From the NCBI GenBank assembly GCA_946800325.1, contig OX326957.1, positions 22,321,007 through 22,385,006 on the forward strand: a stretch of 64,000 nt of DNA. Direction: 5' to 3'. The translations under genes were made by a program, and so were the position numbers. The first letter of the stretch is position 1. Every line of letters starts with the position of its first letter. The DNA comes from Luzula sylvatica. Lineage: Eukaryota > Streptophyta > Magnoliopsida > Poales > Juncaceae. Shown in pieces: positions 10,526 to 21,790 of this stretch. The notes under the pieces were generated by a model. It had not been told where the DNA came from. It worked only from the letters and a program-made list of their open reading frames with translations, and did no database searches.

Positions 10526-11657
10526 GCAAGTCCAAGAATCTTTCAAGAACACGCAAGAATTACCAAGAACGAACGATAAATTCTCTAAGATCGATCACCG
10601 AATAGAAGCTCACTTCATTCGGTGAATTGGTCTACACTTCGACGAAGATCGAGTTGCGAGGATTGAGGTGGAGCTTTCTTCATCCGAATCCGCGCAAGCA
10701 AGGAGTCAAGCTTACTCTATTCCACTCGGGAGCTTTCTTCCAATTGGACTTCTTGCAAATCTCGAGTTCACTCAACCGGTACGGAGCTTACTTCGATTGG
10801 CGAGTGGATTGGTACGAAAGGAACACGTTGTGCGAGGCGACTAGCTCACTAGCATCTCGAGGCAACGGAGAAGGCATCCAAGACGAGACTCGGAGCTCAC
10901 TTCATCTCTCTAGGTGTTTTCTTTTCTTTTCTTGAAATTCTTGTAGTTTAAATTCGAATTGGATTTGTGTAAAGAATTCGTGGTTTAATGAATCTTTTTC
11001 TTTGCTCTAAATCTTCTTTGTTTGTTTGTGTGATTTTAGTGCTTGTTACTTAGTTTAATTACTTCTAAATTCGAATCCAAAACAAACCATCAAACTGCTC
11101 CCAATTCAAATCTCAAAACAGAATTCCAGAACTACTTCCGTTATAACGGAACTCACACTGCGTTCCAACGGACTAGACGGTTGGTCCTTTAATATTCAGT
11201 TGGTTAGAACTCCGTTGTAACGCACCTAGAGTTCCGTTGTAACGGACTAGTCAGAATTTCTATTCAAAGGAATCAATACAAGTGCGTTATAACGGACATC
11301 TCGGTCCGTTGTAACGGATTAACCAATCCGTTGCAACGCAACCACTGTTCGTTATAACGGACAAGTATAGTGCGTTATAATGGAGTTGCCTCCGTTGTAA
11401 CGGACGTTCATCTCACTTTTAGCGACAGAATTTTCACTCATGTCCGTTGTAACGGAACCCACTTCCATTGTAACAGACTATCTTCTGTGAGTTTTCTTCG
11501 TTATTTCTCATCTAGTTTTGGTTCATTATTTGACGCTTATACTCCCCGTGGAACGAACTTGCATATTTTCCACTATACACATATATTTTCACACTTGTTG
11601 ATTGAACCGGGTTTTCGAACACAACGATAATTTTACACGCCGAAATCCCGCTCATCA
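10015..11657 (+). mobile_element. Solo LTR of an Athila-like gypsy family, inside the PYL gene
   Basis: This 1643-bp block starts TGATAAGAGG and ends CGCTCATCA. It is colinear with the 1.7-kb LTRs at 33956-35670 and 43925-45619: the same GGGGATTTTAGCCC start region, TATA box (10423-10430), CT tract (10482-10521), the ACTTCGACGAAGATCGAG region and the CGTTNNAACG palindrome array (about 11140-11480). The flanks are TTTTT (10010-10014) and CTTTT (11658-11662), a 4-of-5 match for a 5-bp target duplication. It has no internal region, so it is a solo LTR. It is clearly more diverged from the 34-45 kb LTRs than those are from each other. It brings a full LTR promoter in sense orientation into the receptor gene. 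Confidence 0.9.
10423..10430 (+). promoter_or_regulatory. TATA box of the solo LTR
   Basis: TATAAATA in the sequence GACACTATAAATAAGACC, at the same relative place as the TATAAATA of the two gypsy LTRs. Transcription from here would run toward the 3' PYL exon. Confidence 0.6.
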
Positions 11658-11881
11658 CTTTTCATGGGGTTACCTGGTGAACGTATTGTGTCACACTGGT
11701 AAGTCGTAATTATCATGGTGGTAAGCGAAATATTATTTGGTATTGTTTAAAGTGTTTTTTTTTACTTACATGCGAATCATGTCCGTTTGCTAGTAGCGCA
11801 TTTTGTAAGCTATTTAGTTTGTGTTGTTGTGAAGACCCAAAATTTAATTTTGAGCAATGTTTGTCTGATTTGTGTATCCAG

Positions 11882-12091
11882 AATTATTCGTCGATAATAA
11901 TGGTGCACAATGGGAGCATTGACGGGAGGCCGTGTACCACCGTGATGGAGTCATTCGTGGTCGATATTCCAGAGGGAAATACCGCAGAAGAGACTTGTTA
12001 TTTCATCGAGGCAGTAATAAAATGTAACCTCAAATCTCTTGCTGGTGTGGCAGAACGACTCGCTAATCAACAACAAAAACAATCCTGCTAG
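11882..12091 (+). pseudogene. PYR/PYL/RCAR abscisic acid receptor, 3' exon
   Basis: After an AG acceptor at 11880-11881 an open exon encodes NYSSIIMVH, IDGRP, then ESFVVDIPEGNTAEETCYF and IKCNLKSLAGVAERLA, ending at TAG (12089-12091). This is the C-terminal third of a PYL receptor, including the long C-terminal helix that lines the hormone pocket. The exon border before NYSS matches the usual gene structure of the family. It is not itself damaged. The family motif VHPE-IDGRP is here VHNGSIDGRP. With the 5' part at 9714-10014 it makes up one gene split by the solo LTR. Between 11658 and 11881 I could not find the missing GGDHRL codons, although a GTAAGT donor-like site lies at 11700. Confidence 0.85.
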
Positions 12092-12129
12092 TTGTAATTG
12101 GAGTTTTGATGATTTGGAATATTTTGTTT

Positions 12130-13510
12130 TTATTTAGTCATTTTTTAAATTTCTGTCCATAAAAATATACGATTAAATTTATCAGAATATATTATTAAAT
12201 TTATTAGAATATATGATTAAATTTAACAGAATATATGATTAAAATTAGCAAAATATACGATTGAATTTAGCAAAATATAGTTAATTATCTGATGAACATG
12301 ATCATTAATTTCATATAATTCAGCAAAATATATTATTGAATTTAGAAAAATATACGATTAAATTTAACAGAATATATGATTGAATTTAACAGAATATATG
12401 ATTAAATTTAACAGAATATATGATTAAATTTAACATAATATATGATTAAATTTACCAGAATATATGATTGAATTTATTAAAATATAGTTAATTATCCGAT
12501 GAACATGATCATTAATTTTCATATAATCAGCAAAATATATTATTGAATTTAGCAAAATATACGATTAAATTTAACAGAATATACGATTGAATTTACTAAA
12601 ATATATTTAATTATCCGATGAATATGATCATTAATTTCATATAATTCACCAAAATATATGATTGAATTTAGCAAAATATACGATTAAATTTCACAGAATA
12701 TACGATTAAATTTAACATAATATATGATTAATTTTAATGGAATATATGATTAAATTTATCAGAATATATAATTAAATTTAATAGAATATATGATTAAATT
12801 TAACATAATATATGATTAAATTTAGCAAAATACAGTTAATTATCTGATGAACATGATCATTAATTTCATATAATTCAGCAAAATATATTATTGAATTTAG
12901 CAAAATATACGATTAAATTTAACATAATATATGATTAAATTTACCAGAATATATGATTGAATTTACTAAAATATAGGTAATTATCCGATGAACATGATCA
13001 TTAATTTTCATATAATCAGCAAAATATATTATTGAATTTAGCAAAATATACGATTAAATTTAACAGAATATACGATTGAATTTACTAAAATATATTTAAT
13101 TATCCGATGAATATGATCATTAATTTCATATAATTCACCAAAATATATGATTGAATTTAGCAAAATATACGATTAAATTTCACAGAATATACGATTAAAT
13201 TTAACATAATATATGATTAATTTTAATGGAATATATGATTAAATTTATCAGAATATATAATTAAATTTAACATAATATATGATTAAATTTAACATAATAT
13301 ATGATTAAATTTAGCAAAATATGGTTAATTATCTGATGAACATGATCATTAATTTCATATAATTCAGCAAAATATATTATTGAATTTAGCAAAATATACG
13401 ATTAAATTTAACAGAATATATGATTAAATTTAACAGAATATATGACTAAATTTAACAAAATATATGACTAAATTACCAGAATATATGATTGAATCTACTA
13501 TCATATAAAT
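12130..13510. repeat. 22-bp AT-rich satellite with higher-order structure
   Basis: Tandem copies of a roughly 22-bp unit (AATATATGATTAAATTTAAC and variants AATATACGATTGAATTTAGC) run for about 1.4 kb. At intervals a second module containing TTAATTATC(T/C)GATGAACATGATCATTAAT is inserted, near 12280, 12490, 12606, 12836, 12980, 13096 and 13326. Matching variants of this module recur about 490 bp apart (12490/12980, 12606/13096, 12836/13326), which gives a higher-order repeat. No coding potential. Confidence 0.9.
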
Positions 13511-14813
13511 GTTAGAAGTTATGATATTGAAGTGTTAACTGGACCAATTATACAATTATTTAATCTATCTCCATTGCCTTAAAATTCTACAATAGTACAT
13601 TCAATAGTACATTCAATATACGATTGTTTTAAGTATTACTGTTTGAATGGTTCTCTTCAAAACCAACCTCTTTTTTCACAGTAGCGTGTACTCATATCAT
13701 GATATACTCAATTCAACAAACATAAACATGAATAAACCTTAATTTTGTACACTACATTTTCTCGTCAAACATTGTTGAACATTAAATTCATACATTCTTT
13801 TCATATTGTTGAACATTGGTGACGTGGAGGTCGTTGCATTGGTACAACTTGGTCTTCTCGTAATTCAAGGAAACCTTCAATCTTAACAAGAAAGTATTAA
13901 AATGAAGAAATATAAGAAAAAAATGAAAACAAATAGTTACAATTTTGAAATTACCACTGAAATCCGAGATTACAATTTAAATATGAGATTACCAGTGAGT
14001 CTTCTCATAATTGTCGAGACTTCAAGTGCCTTCTCCCCTGCAGAGCGAATGGCGACGCCTTCTCCCCTGCAGAGTGATAGTGGCGAAGCCCTCTCCACCG
14101 CATAGTGACTGGAGACCCCTCTCCTCTCTCCACTGCATAGTGTCGTGGTTTTTCAATTACGACATATTACAACCCCAAATTTCTGCCCCAAATTACAGTC
14201 CTAAATTTCGACAATCAATATGGCAGCAGTGAAATAAACTAAAATTCAGCCCAATTTACGATCCAACTGTGAAATCGACAACCAATTTCAGTTCCAAATT
14301 CAATTTGAAATCAAATTCGAGTGAAAAACATGTTAAAACGAGAGACAGAATGTACAAAATAGCAAACCGAAGACGTATAGATGCTTGAAATCCCTAAACC
14401 AGTGAAGAAAACGTGAAGAGAAAACAATAATCCGGAAATCTCGTCAAAAACCACTCGAGCAAACCGAAGAGAGAGAACAATAGAGAAATTCCATCGCCGT
14501 CGCCTGTCCCGGTCAGGTCACCGGGCAGCCAGAGGAGAGAAAAACGAGTCGCCGCATCGCCAGTGGCAGTGGAGCAAACGCAAACCCCAATCGCCGCTCT
14601 AGCGATAGAAGATACTCATAAACGTCGTGAGGAGGCTTTGTGCGCGGATTAGGGTTGGCTGGAGTGGAGGAGGAGGCTTTGTGCGCTGTATAGAAGAGAA
14701 GAAGGAGATGAGTTTCGGCGGTGAACCTTGCTCCGTCGTACGCCAGCGTGAGGGAGGGACTAATTTGCAAAATTCGATTTGCGGATTCGATTTGTGGATT
14801 CTCCTTAGCAGCC

Positions 14814-14816
<3 letters not shown>
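13511..14816. other. Non-coding stretch between satellite and TA microsatellite
   Basis: AT-rich up to about 13980, then moderately GC-rich (14000-14760) with several short open frames but no recognised domain. Around 14030-14120 a short unit (CTTCTCCCCTGCAGAG-like) is repeated imperfectly. This GC-rich part could be the 5' end of a lost gene; I cannot assign it. Confidence 0.4.

Positions 14817-14889
<73 letters not shown>
14817..14889. repeat. (TA)n microsatellite
   Basis: About 36 TA dinucleotides in a row. Open frames reading Tyr-Ile repeats across it are artefacts of the repeat. Confidence 0.97.
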
Positions 14890-14891
<2 letters not shown>

Positions 14892-14957
14892 AAAAAGAAT
14901 CCACGCGTGCAAAATATACTGATCAAACCCTCTTGCTTGTAGTGTTTTGATTATGAA

Positions 14958-14987
14958 CTAGCGTTGAACCCGCGCATTTGCGCGGGT
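14958..14987 (-). mobile_element. Helitron-like 3' terminus
   Basis: On the minus strand this reads a perfect hairpin ACCCGCGC-AAAT-GCGCGGGT (14968-14987), then six bases, then CTAG, followed by T in the flank. A GC-rich hairpin shortly before a CTRR end with a host T is the signature of Helitron 3' ends, and plant Helitrons often carry this CGCGGG type. The element body would extend to higher coordinates. Its 5' TC end was not located, so length and cargo are unknown. Confidence 0.6.
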
Positions 14988-15052
14988 CTTTTTTTTTTTT
15001 TTTTAACTTGTATGTTATGCTTCAGATTTTTAACTTGTGTTTGAATGGAATT

Positions 15053-15141
15053 CCCTCATCGGCAATAGAGTTTCTCCTAGGGTTCCCTCATCGGCAATAG
15101 AGTTTCTCCTAGGGTTCCCTCATCGGCAATAGAGTTTCTCC
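15053..15141. repeat. 32-bp tandem repeat, three copies
   Basis: A 32-bp unit starting CCCTCATCGGCAATAGAG begins at 15053, 15085 and 15117. The copies are nearly identical. Confidence 0.9.
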
Positions 15142-17668
15142 ATTTCATCTCCATTCTTGTTTCAATCTTGAGCCATGTACCTTTCCCTTCATTGAATGGA
15201 ATTCTGATGAAAATAGTACGTTTTTGCGACCAACTTCGTAACATAACTACGGGAAACAAAGAAATAATGTTAAAGAAAATCATGAATCGAAACACTAAAA
15301 TAAAACAATACCTTGTAAGTTTATATTCCTTTAGAAGAGCATGGTACCTTAAGGTGAAGAACGCCAATGCCATGTCCACTGTCTACGACCGTCCGAAAAA
15401 AATATAGAACAAACTCAGAATCCAAGATTTCAGCAGTATATATCGTAATTGGAGAAAATCTGAATTGAATTTGGATTTTAAACTTAAATTCGAGATCTTC
15501 TACGGTTATTTTGAGAACTGTCTTTGTATTTTAAAATTTGAAATCTGGTTCTTAACGAACAACAAAACACAACAAATGAACAACAAAACCATTGTCGAAA
15601 GAAGGGATCTTTATCTCAAAACAGGGTGTCGAATGATAATTCGTACCCAGAACAATTATAATTCGCTTTCACACAGTCAACTCGACTTGAAATTTTTTTC
15701 TGTTTCTTCACTGTCAAAATTGATGGTACCCGAAATGTCAGTTAATTGACTAAAAAATTCTTCATTTCGAACCAAGTTCTTCTGGTTCCCGATATTGAGA
15801 ACCAAAATTAAGACAAAAATTTGTGACGTTATCACATCAAAATTGAGACAAACCCTAAGTGTAATTTTTAGAGCAACTACGATTAATTGTCCCATTAATT
15901 AAGAATTACAGGAAAACCCTAAGTTACAAATCGTAACCCCAAACCAACTTACGAAAATATAACAAAACCTGGAAAAAAAAAATCGACCAAGAACCCCGAT
16001 TTGAATCAGTTTAGGCCAAAACCATCCCATCTTTACTCTTTCAAACCAATTTTGAAGCAAATCAATGAAGGAAAAAACCAATCGATAAGGAAAAAGACCC
16101 AATTTGGACTTAAAATTTACAGCAAAAGGAGAAAAAACTTTCAAACCGATCAGGAGCAAATAAGGCAAGAAAAACATCAAATCGAGAAGCAAAAAAACAT
16201 TTTTGTACTTAAAATCAGAGTAGAAGAAGAAAAAGCAAAAGTCGAGTACCTCACCGTCATGGAAGAACCGCACAATGTCATTTTAGCACCTTCTCTCTCC
16301 TCTCTCTCCACATCACCCCGCACAGCATCACTTCCGCACGTTCTCTCTCCTCTCTTGCGTCGTCTAGGGTTTCTTTTCTCTTCTTTCTGTCGAGCTAAAA
16401 TGGGGAGAGATAATGGGCAGCCTTTATGTTTTAGTCATTTGATCGGATGGCTGAGTTTTGCTCAGTATAAAATAAATTCAACAACAGATATAATGGCGAG
16501 GCGGAGCATGGCGACGGCGCGAGGCGGAGCATGGCGACGGCGCATGGCCATGGCGACGGGTTGTTTGCTTTTAGGAATTGTCAGTCATTATGGTTAATGT
16601 CTCGTAGCTGCAGAATAGAAAATGGGAAAAGAATAAACACTGTAATCAGTCATTTGTAATCATCAATTTACTGAATAAAAAATACTTTCATCTAGTTTAT
16701 ATTTAGCTAATAATAAAGATTAAAATCTAAATGATTTAGTCAATTGGTACTATATTTGCTCGATTAAAACCCTGCAGAAACTGAACGAATCAATTGAATG
16801 AATCAATTTAGGTACTACATGTTATGATTCATCCAATTGATTTAACCAAAGGCTCCATCATTTAACTAATTTGTGCGATTTGTGAGAAAAGAATTCAGAA
16901 TAGCAAATTCCGTGAAAAACCCTAAATTAAATCGATTCTATGGTCTAAATTAAACCGAGGCATAACATCCAGCAATCATTTTGATTGAAAAACCCTAAAC
17001 CGTCAATTCATAATAGCGAAAAAGGGTGATTTACCTCGTTTTTGAATCTCTATTGCTTTCAGCGAAGTTTCAGGGCAGTAGCAGCGAAGGAGCGAGATCG
17101 GAAAGGCAATTTGACGCAGCTGAGCATGGCCACGGCGAGCATCTGTAGTCGCGAAGCATTCTGGTAGGTCCTCGAGCAGGCGATAGCATAATGAATAATG
17201 GCGTCTGGATTGATGTGAGAGGGGTTTGTATATGTGTTTTCGTTTTGGATAAGCGTGAGGTGTCCACTACGTGTCGAGCAAAGACAGCTCAATCGACATG
17301 ACACCCGCCATAGTAGGACCAACGGATGAGATCTGAGAAGAAGGAAACAGATAGAAGATCGATCGCAGAAGAACCATCGTATGGCCGAGCGAGAAGGAGA
17401 AGGAAAGAGCGAAGAACGAAGAGCATTTGAGGACGACGTGGAAGCATGAGAGTTAGGCCCAATCAACTCGATTAGGACTATTATAGATAACCAAGAGATG
17501 GTGTCAAAGGCATTTATAATGTCGGATTAGAATAAAATAATTGGATTTTTGTGTGTTGTGTGCATGGTTTAATGTTTCTCTTGCGTAAACATAGCGTTCT
17601 GCTAGCTCTCGTTGTGGAAAAAAATCAAGCTAGTTGGGAAGGATTATTTGATTATTTGTTGAAAAAAA
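15142..17668. other. Non-coding stretch with gene-like GC-rich patches
   Basis: No recognised gene in 2.5 kb. It may be the body of the Helitron whose 3' end is at 14958. GC-rich patches at 16260-16560 and 17050-17450 hold imperfect direct repeats of GGCGGAGCATGGCGACGG (16500-16550) and related GAGCATGGCCACGGCGAGCA (17123). Short open frames at 16001-16597 (plus) and 17059-17466 (minus) show no domain I know. Confidence 0.4.
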
Positions 17669-18170
17669 TAATACGGATCCGGTTGAGCGTGAATCGGATT
17701 CGGGCGTGAGCGAAGCAGATCCGTTCGAGCGTGAATTGGATTCGGGTACGCGCAAATCGGATTCGAAAAAGATTGAATCGGAGGAAATAGTCGCAAAAGG
17801 CGAAATGTCTATTCTTTCAAAAATGCTCGAGTCGGGTACGATGCGATTAATTGGTAAAACGTATGCGGATCCGTATTTGCATTTAAAGAGGGATAATTAT
17901 CGAAAAAGCGTGAATGAAGATTTGAGAGTTTTGTGCGCAATTCAAGAAGGGCGGTTATCTTCATTCGAAACACGACTCATTGGAGGACTCGACGATGAAG
18001 TGAAAAGGCCGCCTCCGAAACCGAATCTAAGGTACAATGCAAAATATTCAAGAGAGGTGATTCTTGTTAGAGTAAAAATGCCTCTCCCAAAATCGACAAT
18101 AAGGTACGATGCGAAATCGTCAAAAGGGGTGATTCTTGCGAGAGTGAAAAATGCCGCCCCCAAAAACTAA
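17669..18170 (+). CDS. Unknown ORF with a 24-residue internal repeat
   Basis: The open frame runs in from about 17660 with no clear ATG; GTG at 17706 is not a credible plant start, so this is probably an exon or a fragment. The N-terminal part is acidic and repetitive: DPVERESDSG is echoed as DPFERELDSG. The middle reads LIGKTYADPYLHLKRDNY. The C-terminal part has two copies of a 24-residue unit (PPPKPNLRYNAK.., PLPKSTIRYDAK.. ending VILxRVK) and the start of a third, matching a 72-bp DNA period from about 18009. I do not recognise the family. It lies just 5' of a truncated copia fragment on the other strand and could be captured sequence. It could also be a chance frame, although the length and conserved repeat phase argue for past coding. 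Confidence 0.35.
18009..18165. repeat. 72-bp minisatellite within ORF
   Basis: Starts near 18009, 18081 and 18153; the period is a multiple of three and keeps the reading frame. The copies are about three-quarters identical. Confidence 0.6.
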
Positions 18171-18249
18171 ATTCTATTGTTACTTGTCTTAATTCGATTG
18201 TGAATTGTGCAAGGAAGTCCTTGCAACTTTCGCAATTTACGAGATAGAA

Positions 18250-18573
18250 TCATGTTTGTGACAGAACCAAGGCTAAAGCTTTCTCAGATAAAGATCCAAG
18301 AAGCCAACCAAGAATCAACTTATCTCGTTGTTGAAAATCAAGATCTTCTTGATTAATAGAAGTAACCGACGGATCATACTGCTTAGAAGATTCAAGAAAT
18401 TTGGAGAGGTTATAGCCACGAATGATAGGCAAAACCTGAGGTTTCCATAAGAGATAGTTGGAAGAATCGAGTTTAATAGGAATTGATTGATTAAATGTGA
18501 TGATTTTGGAAGGTAGATACGAGGAGGGAGAAGTGTTAATGATGGATGAGATGGTAGGGGATGATGTTGCCAT
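18250..18573 (-). pseudogene. Truncated Ty1/copia gag N-terminus
   Basis: On the minus strand an ATG at 18573 opens 107 codons containing FNQSIPIKLDSSNYLLWKPQ and VLPIIRGYNL. This is the typical start of copia gag (the LDxxNYLLW-xQ-xPxIRG region before the UBN2-type gag domain), and it continues to LILGWLLGSLSEKAL. The frame is cut at 18250 and no later gag, protease or pol sequence follows, so the element is truncated. Upstream (higher coordinates) are a leader, a primer-binding site and an LTR in the right order. It belongs to another copia family than the one at 28080-47302. Confidence 0.8.
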
Positions 18574-18900
18574 GAGTTGGTATGTGATAGAGAAATGGGA
18601 AAGAAGATGAATTTAAACAAGCTAAATTAGGATAGCGGGTTAACGGGTTTAAGTGATTTGAAGAAAAAGGAAAGACTAAAGTGAATAGAAGTTGTTTTAC
18701 TGGAGATGTCCAGTAGAAAAATGAGAGAGAGAATTAAGTATCAGTATTGAGAAAGAAGAGTAGTTTAGTATCTGTAGAGATGAATAATGGTTAGACTGGT
18801 ACCAGTGTTGTTACAGTAATGACTGAAGAGAGAGAGAGATCAGTGCCGTTGTCGTAGATCAGAGATTGAAGGCAACCGCAGGGAAGAAGAGAGGAAGTTC

Positions 18901-19118
18901 ATTTGATACCATGTAAAATTAAGTAATTATAACAAGATTGAAACAAGATTAATGTTTTTAATTGAATGATTTTTCGCTTAATTAGATTTCTGATTTACAG
19001 TGCCTAAATAGAGATTAACACAAACTTAACTATTCTATCAGCTAATTACATTTTGACACGCGTACATCATAACAATAGCTAACTAACTTATGCACTACTG
19101 ACTAATGATTTACTGACA
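18901..19118 (-). mobile_element. LTR and primer-binding site of the truncated copia element
   Basis: At 18901-18911 the minus strand reads TGGTATCAAAT, close to the initiator-tRNA-Met primer-binding site of plant copia elements. It is directly preceded on that strand by an LTR end (TTTTACA, plus coordinate 18912). The LTR probably begins at 19118 (minus TGTCAGTAAATC), giving about 207 bp with TGT...ACA ends. That outer border is my best guess, since no second LTR or target duplication is left to confirm it. Confidence 0.5.
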
Positions 19119-19493
19119 CTTGTAGTTTATTCATTGGAAGACTTTTACCCATGATCTACATGAAAGATTGTGACCAATAGGAATAGAGAAGTTTTCAGCC
19201 TTTGATTACATAGTACCAAAGAAATCATAACCGTTCATTTAATTAAGCAAGCCAATCACATAAAAGCCCATTTCACGATCTGTCGACCGTTAGAATGGAG
19301 ATGTCCATTATCTTCTTCAACAACGGTGCCACCATCTCCACCATCTGGAAAGTCTCCTTGTAGATGCGACTCGAGAAATTTCGAGAGATAGCTTGCTCCT
19401 CTTCTCTTCCCACTCACCATATCCTCCTCTCTCTATCACTTCCCTTCGCCGCGAAGATTACGATTCGATCGAGATCGATCGATCGAGCGAGCG

Positions 19494-19497
<4 letters not shown>

Positions 19498-19537
<40 letters not shown>
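19498..19537. repeat. (GA)n microsatellite
   Basis: About 20 GA dinucleotides following a GATCGAGCGAGCGAGC tract. Confidence 0.95.
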
Positions 19538-19542
<5 letters not shown>

Positions 19543-20141
19543 TAATTCTACACAACATGCTCTCGCAACATAATTGACAGCAGGATGATAAGCTGTAGCG
19601 TGCATATTGATTGAATTAAGTTAAACTAATTTTATAGTGTACATACAATATCCAACGTATAATCAATATCCTGATCCGAGAATATTTTGTGTAGAATTAT
19701 TCCCGGAGAGGATGGTTGGAGGGTGCTGAATAATGAGTAGAAAAATTACATGTTTACCCTTTTATGAGTGTATAGTAATGAAATTATAGATTAAAAGATT
19801 TAATCAGGATTGACGAATTGATAAATCTTCTAATTCCTATCGTCTAATCGCAAAAGAGTGTATGGTAAGGCAAAATAGGTCTAGAGCATCCTTATTTTCA
19901 AACACAATTAAACATATAAGAAAGTTCAATAAAAATTACAAAAGATATAGAAAAGTAACACAAGCAATAAGTTGAAGCACAAACACAACTGCAATTTATT
20001 GGTCCCAAATTATAAACTTAGGCAAAGCGGAGATTAAAGAAAAAAAAAAGGAGCAAGTACACACCCAAAAAAAAAAAAAAAAAAAAAAAATTAAAAACAG
20101 AAGCACAAATTAATAATGAGAATCGGTAAGGACATGAAGAA
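19538..20141. other. Downstream flank of DUF247 gene 1
   Basis: Non-coding. It contains a 24-base A run at 20067-20090. The block 19900-20000 resembles, in reverse complement, the sequence after DUF247 gene 2 (50580-50700: AATTTATAATTTGAGACCAATAAATT). The two gene copies therefore share their 3' flank as well. Confidence 0.6.
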
Positions 20142-21721
20142 TCAATGAGGAGGGAGGTGGTAGGCGAATATGGCATACATGGTTTGCGTACATGTGAGAA
20201 GAATAATAAAGATTGCTGCGCCGAGGGAGAGCATGGACCAAGGGTTGCTGAAATAATCTCGCATCAGTTTTGCCCTGTTTCTATGCCTTTTTTTGTTGCA
20301 ATACTCGTTTATTTTCATAAACAACTCAGCAAGGTAGTGGTCCGGGTATACATTGACATATCGACCTGATTGGTTGAAGTAAAGGGCCACTTCCTCTTCA
20401 CCGGATAACATATTGTCAATTATATCCAGGCGTTGAAGTATCGTTACATCATTTGCCGTGTTCACTATTGAATCCATGAACGCACAGTACGACGACATTA
20501 GTTGAGGTATTTTTGGGAATCCTTGCTCTAGGGCTACAAGATTCATTATAACGACAATTGTTTGGTCTGTAATCCAAATAGCTGGGATCTCTAGTGCCCC
20601 TGATCGAAAGGTTATGTCTGAAAAATGACATGGTGATTTCTTTCTTTTAATCTTAACTCCTGCTTCCTGCAACTCTGTAGCACATGGAAGCGACCAGGGG
20701 GACCAACTAGGGTTTGACTTGTGATTCTTTTGAAGGTTTAGGAATGTCTTAATCAGCTCTTTTGGTCGTTTTGGCAACCAAGAAGGACAAAGATAACTAT
20801 GTTTTTGTGTTTTATCATGATTAATTGGTGGTTCAAGATTAAACAAGTCCGCCGGGACGATATATTGGTAACAGAGATGGAGCAAATGATCGATTTTCTC
20901 AGGTGATGTTGGGATCTTGCTTGCCATTAGTTCTTTAGTCGCAAGTTGACAAACTATATTTTCCAAATCTTGAGAAAGAAAGGCCTCATCATATAAATAG
21001 AAACACATCTTCTCTAAAATAAAGAAAGGGATTTGATTCTCGATCAAAATCAAGTCGTATGGTATCATGACAGCATTCCAATAAGCATCCTCATAAAATG
21101 CACCCGTTTCTGACCCTTCTTCTCGTGAGAAGAAAAATTGAATAATAAAGGACGCATCCAATATCATCATCTGGACAAAGGCATCACTATCCATGTGAAT
21201 GGTTTCATTATAGCACTCGCGTGCTTGTGCCTCTAATGCCCTCATCTCTGTAATACAGGACTCCAAACTAATGTTATTGGCTTTGGCAAGGAATTCTCGA
21301 AGAAGTGGCCACTTCATCTCTTCAACAGCACGGAGATGTTTTTTGCCATGGTGGTATGGGCCGATAGAAACAGCAGCAGGCTCGAATAGATGTGGCCTAC
21401 TCGTTCGAATGCTTTCAGGAACCCGAAAAATGGTGCACCTTTGTTCACCATTATCCGGTAATGCTTCCAGCCTATTATGCATAAAACTCATCAAGCTATC
21501 ATCTGCACCTAGAAAAAATATTATGAGATCAGTTAGTCTGTATTGACCATTGTATAAGCACTTTCTGTTGAACAAATCAACCAATATTTGTAGCGATAAA
21601 AATAAGTTCAATAATTAAGCTTGGTACCTTTCAGATCTTCCCCTTTCTGACCTTGCTCCGGACCAAATTCTTCTATCTTAGAAGAACCTTGTTCCAGATC
21701 AACTTCTTCTATCTCTTCCAT
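20142..21721 (-). CDS. DUF247 family protein (UPF0481-like), two exons, intact
   Basis: DUF247 proteins are plant-specific and mostly of unknown role; members have been tied to grass self-incompatibility loci, which says nothing direct about this one. Exon 1 (21721-21628) starts MEEIEEVDLEQG. A GT donor at 21627 and AG acceptor at 21509 remove a 119-bp intron, and exon 2 runs 21508-20142. The product is about 486 residues, normal for the family. Landmarks are CTIFRVPESIR, FEPAAVSIGPYHHGKKHL, EEMKWPLLREFL, FIIQFFF, LILIENQIPFFILEKM and VALEQ, ending with one hydrophobic segment (SLGAAIFIILLTCTQTMYAI, near residues 457-476) and a short tail. That predicts a C-terminal membrane anchor. Without splicing the frame would start inside the intron, but the matching exon 1 of gene 2 supports this model. 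Confidence 0.92.
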
Positions 21722-21778
21722 GACAGAAAAAAGAGAACAAAATCTTGCACCTCTATTTTGTTTTTAGTTTTACTGTCA

Positions 21779-21790
21779 TCTATATATACA
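21779..21790 (-). promoter_or_regulatory. TATA box of DUF247 gene 1
   Basis: The minus strand reads TGTATATATAGATG about 60 bp before the ATG. The region between is conserved with gene 2 (AAAATAGAGGTGCAA, then TTTTGTTCTCTTTTTTCTGTC), which supports a real shared promoter and leader. Confidence 0.55.

Noticed and set aside
10627..10935. 102-codon ORF in the solo LTR
   Set aside because: It lies in LTR sequence conserved at DNA level with the gypsy LTRs, where the frame is not preserved; no domain.
11140..11480. Regularly spaced palindromic repeats that superficially recall a CRISPR array
   Set aside because: This is a plant nuclear sequence, the spacing and repeats are irregular, and the block lies inside an LTR shared with other copies. 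It is a palindrome array in a retroelement.
14513..14950. Open frames with long Tyr-Ile repeats on both strands
   Set aside because: They are translations of the (TA)n microsatellite.
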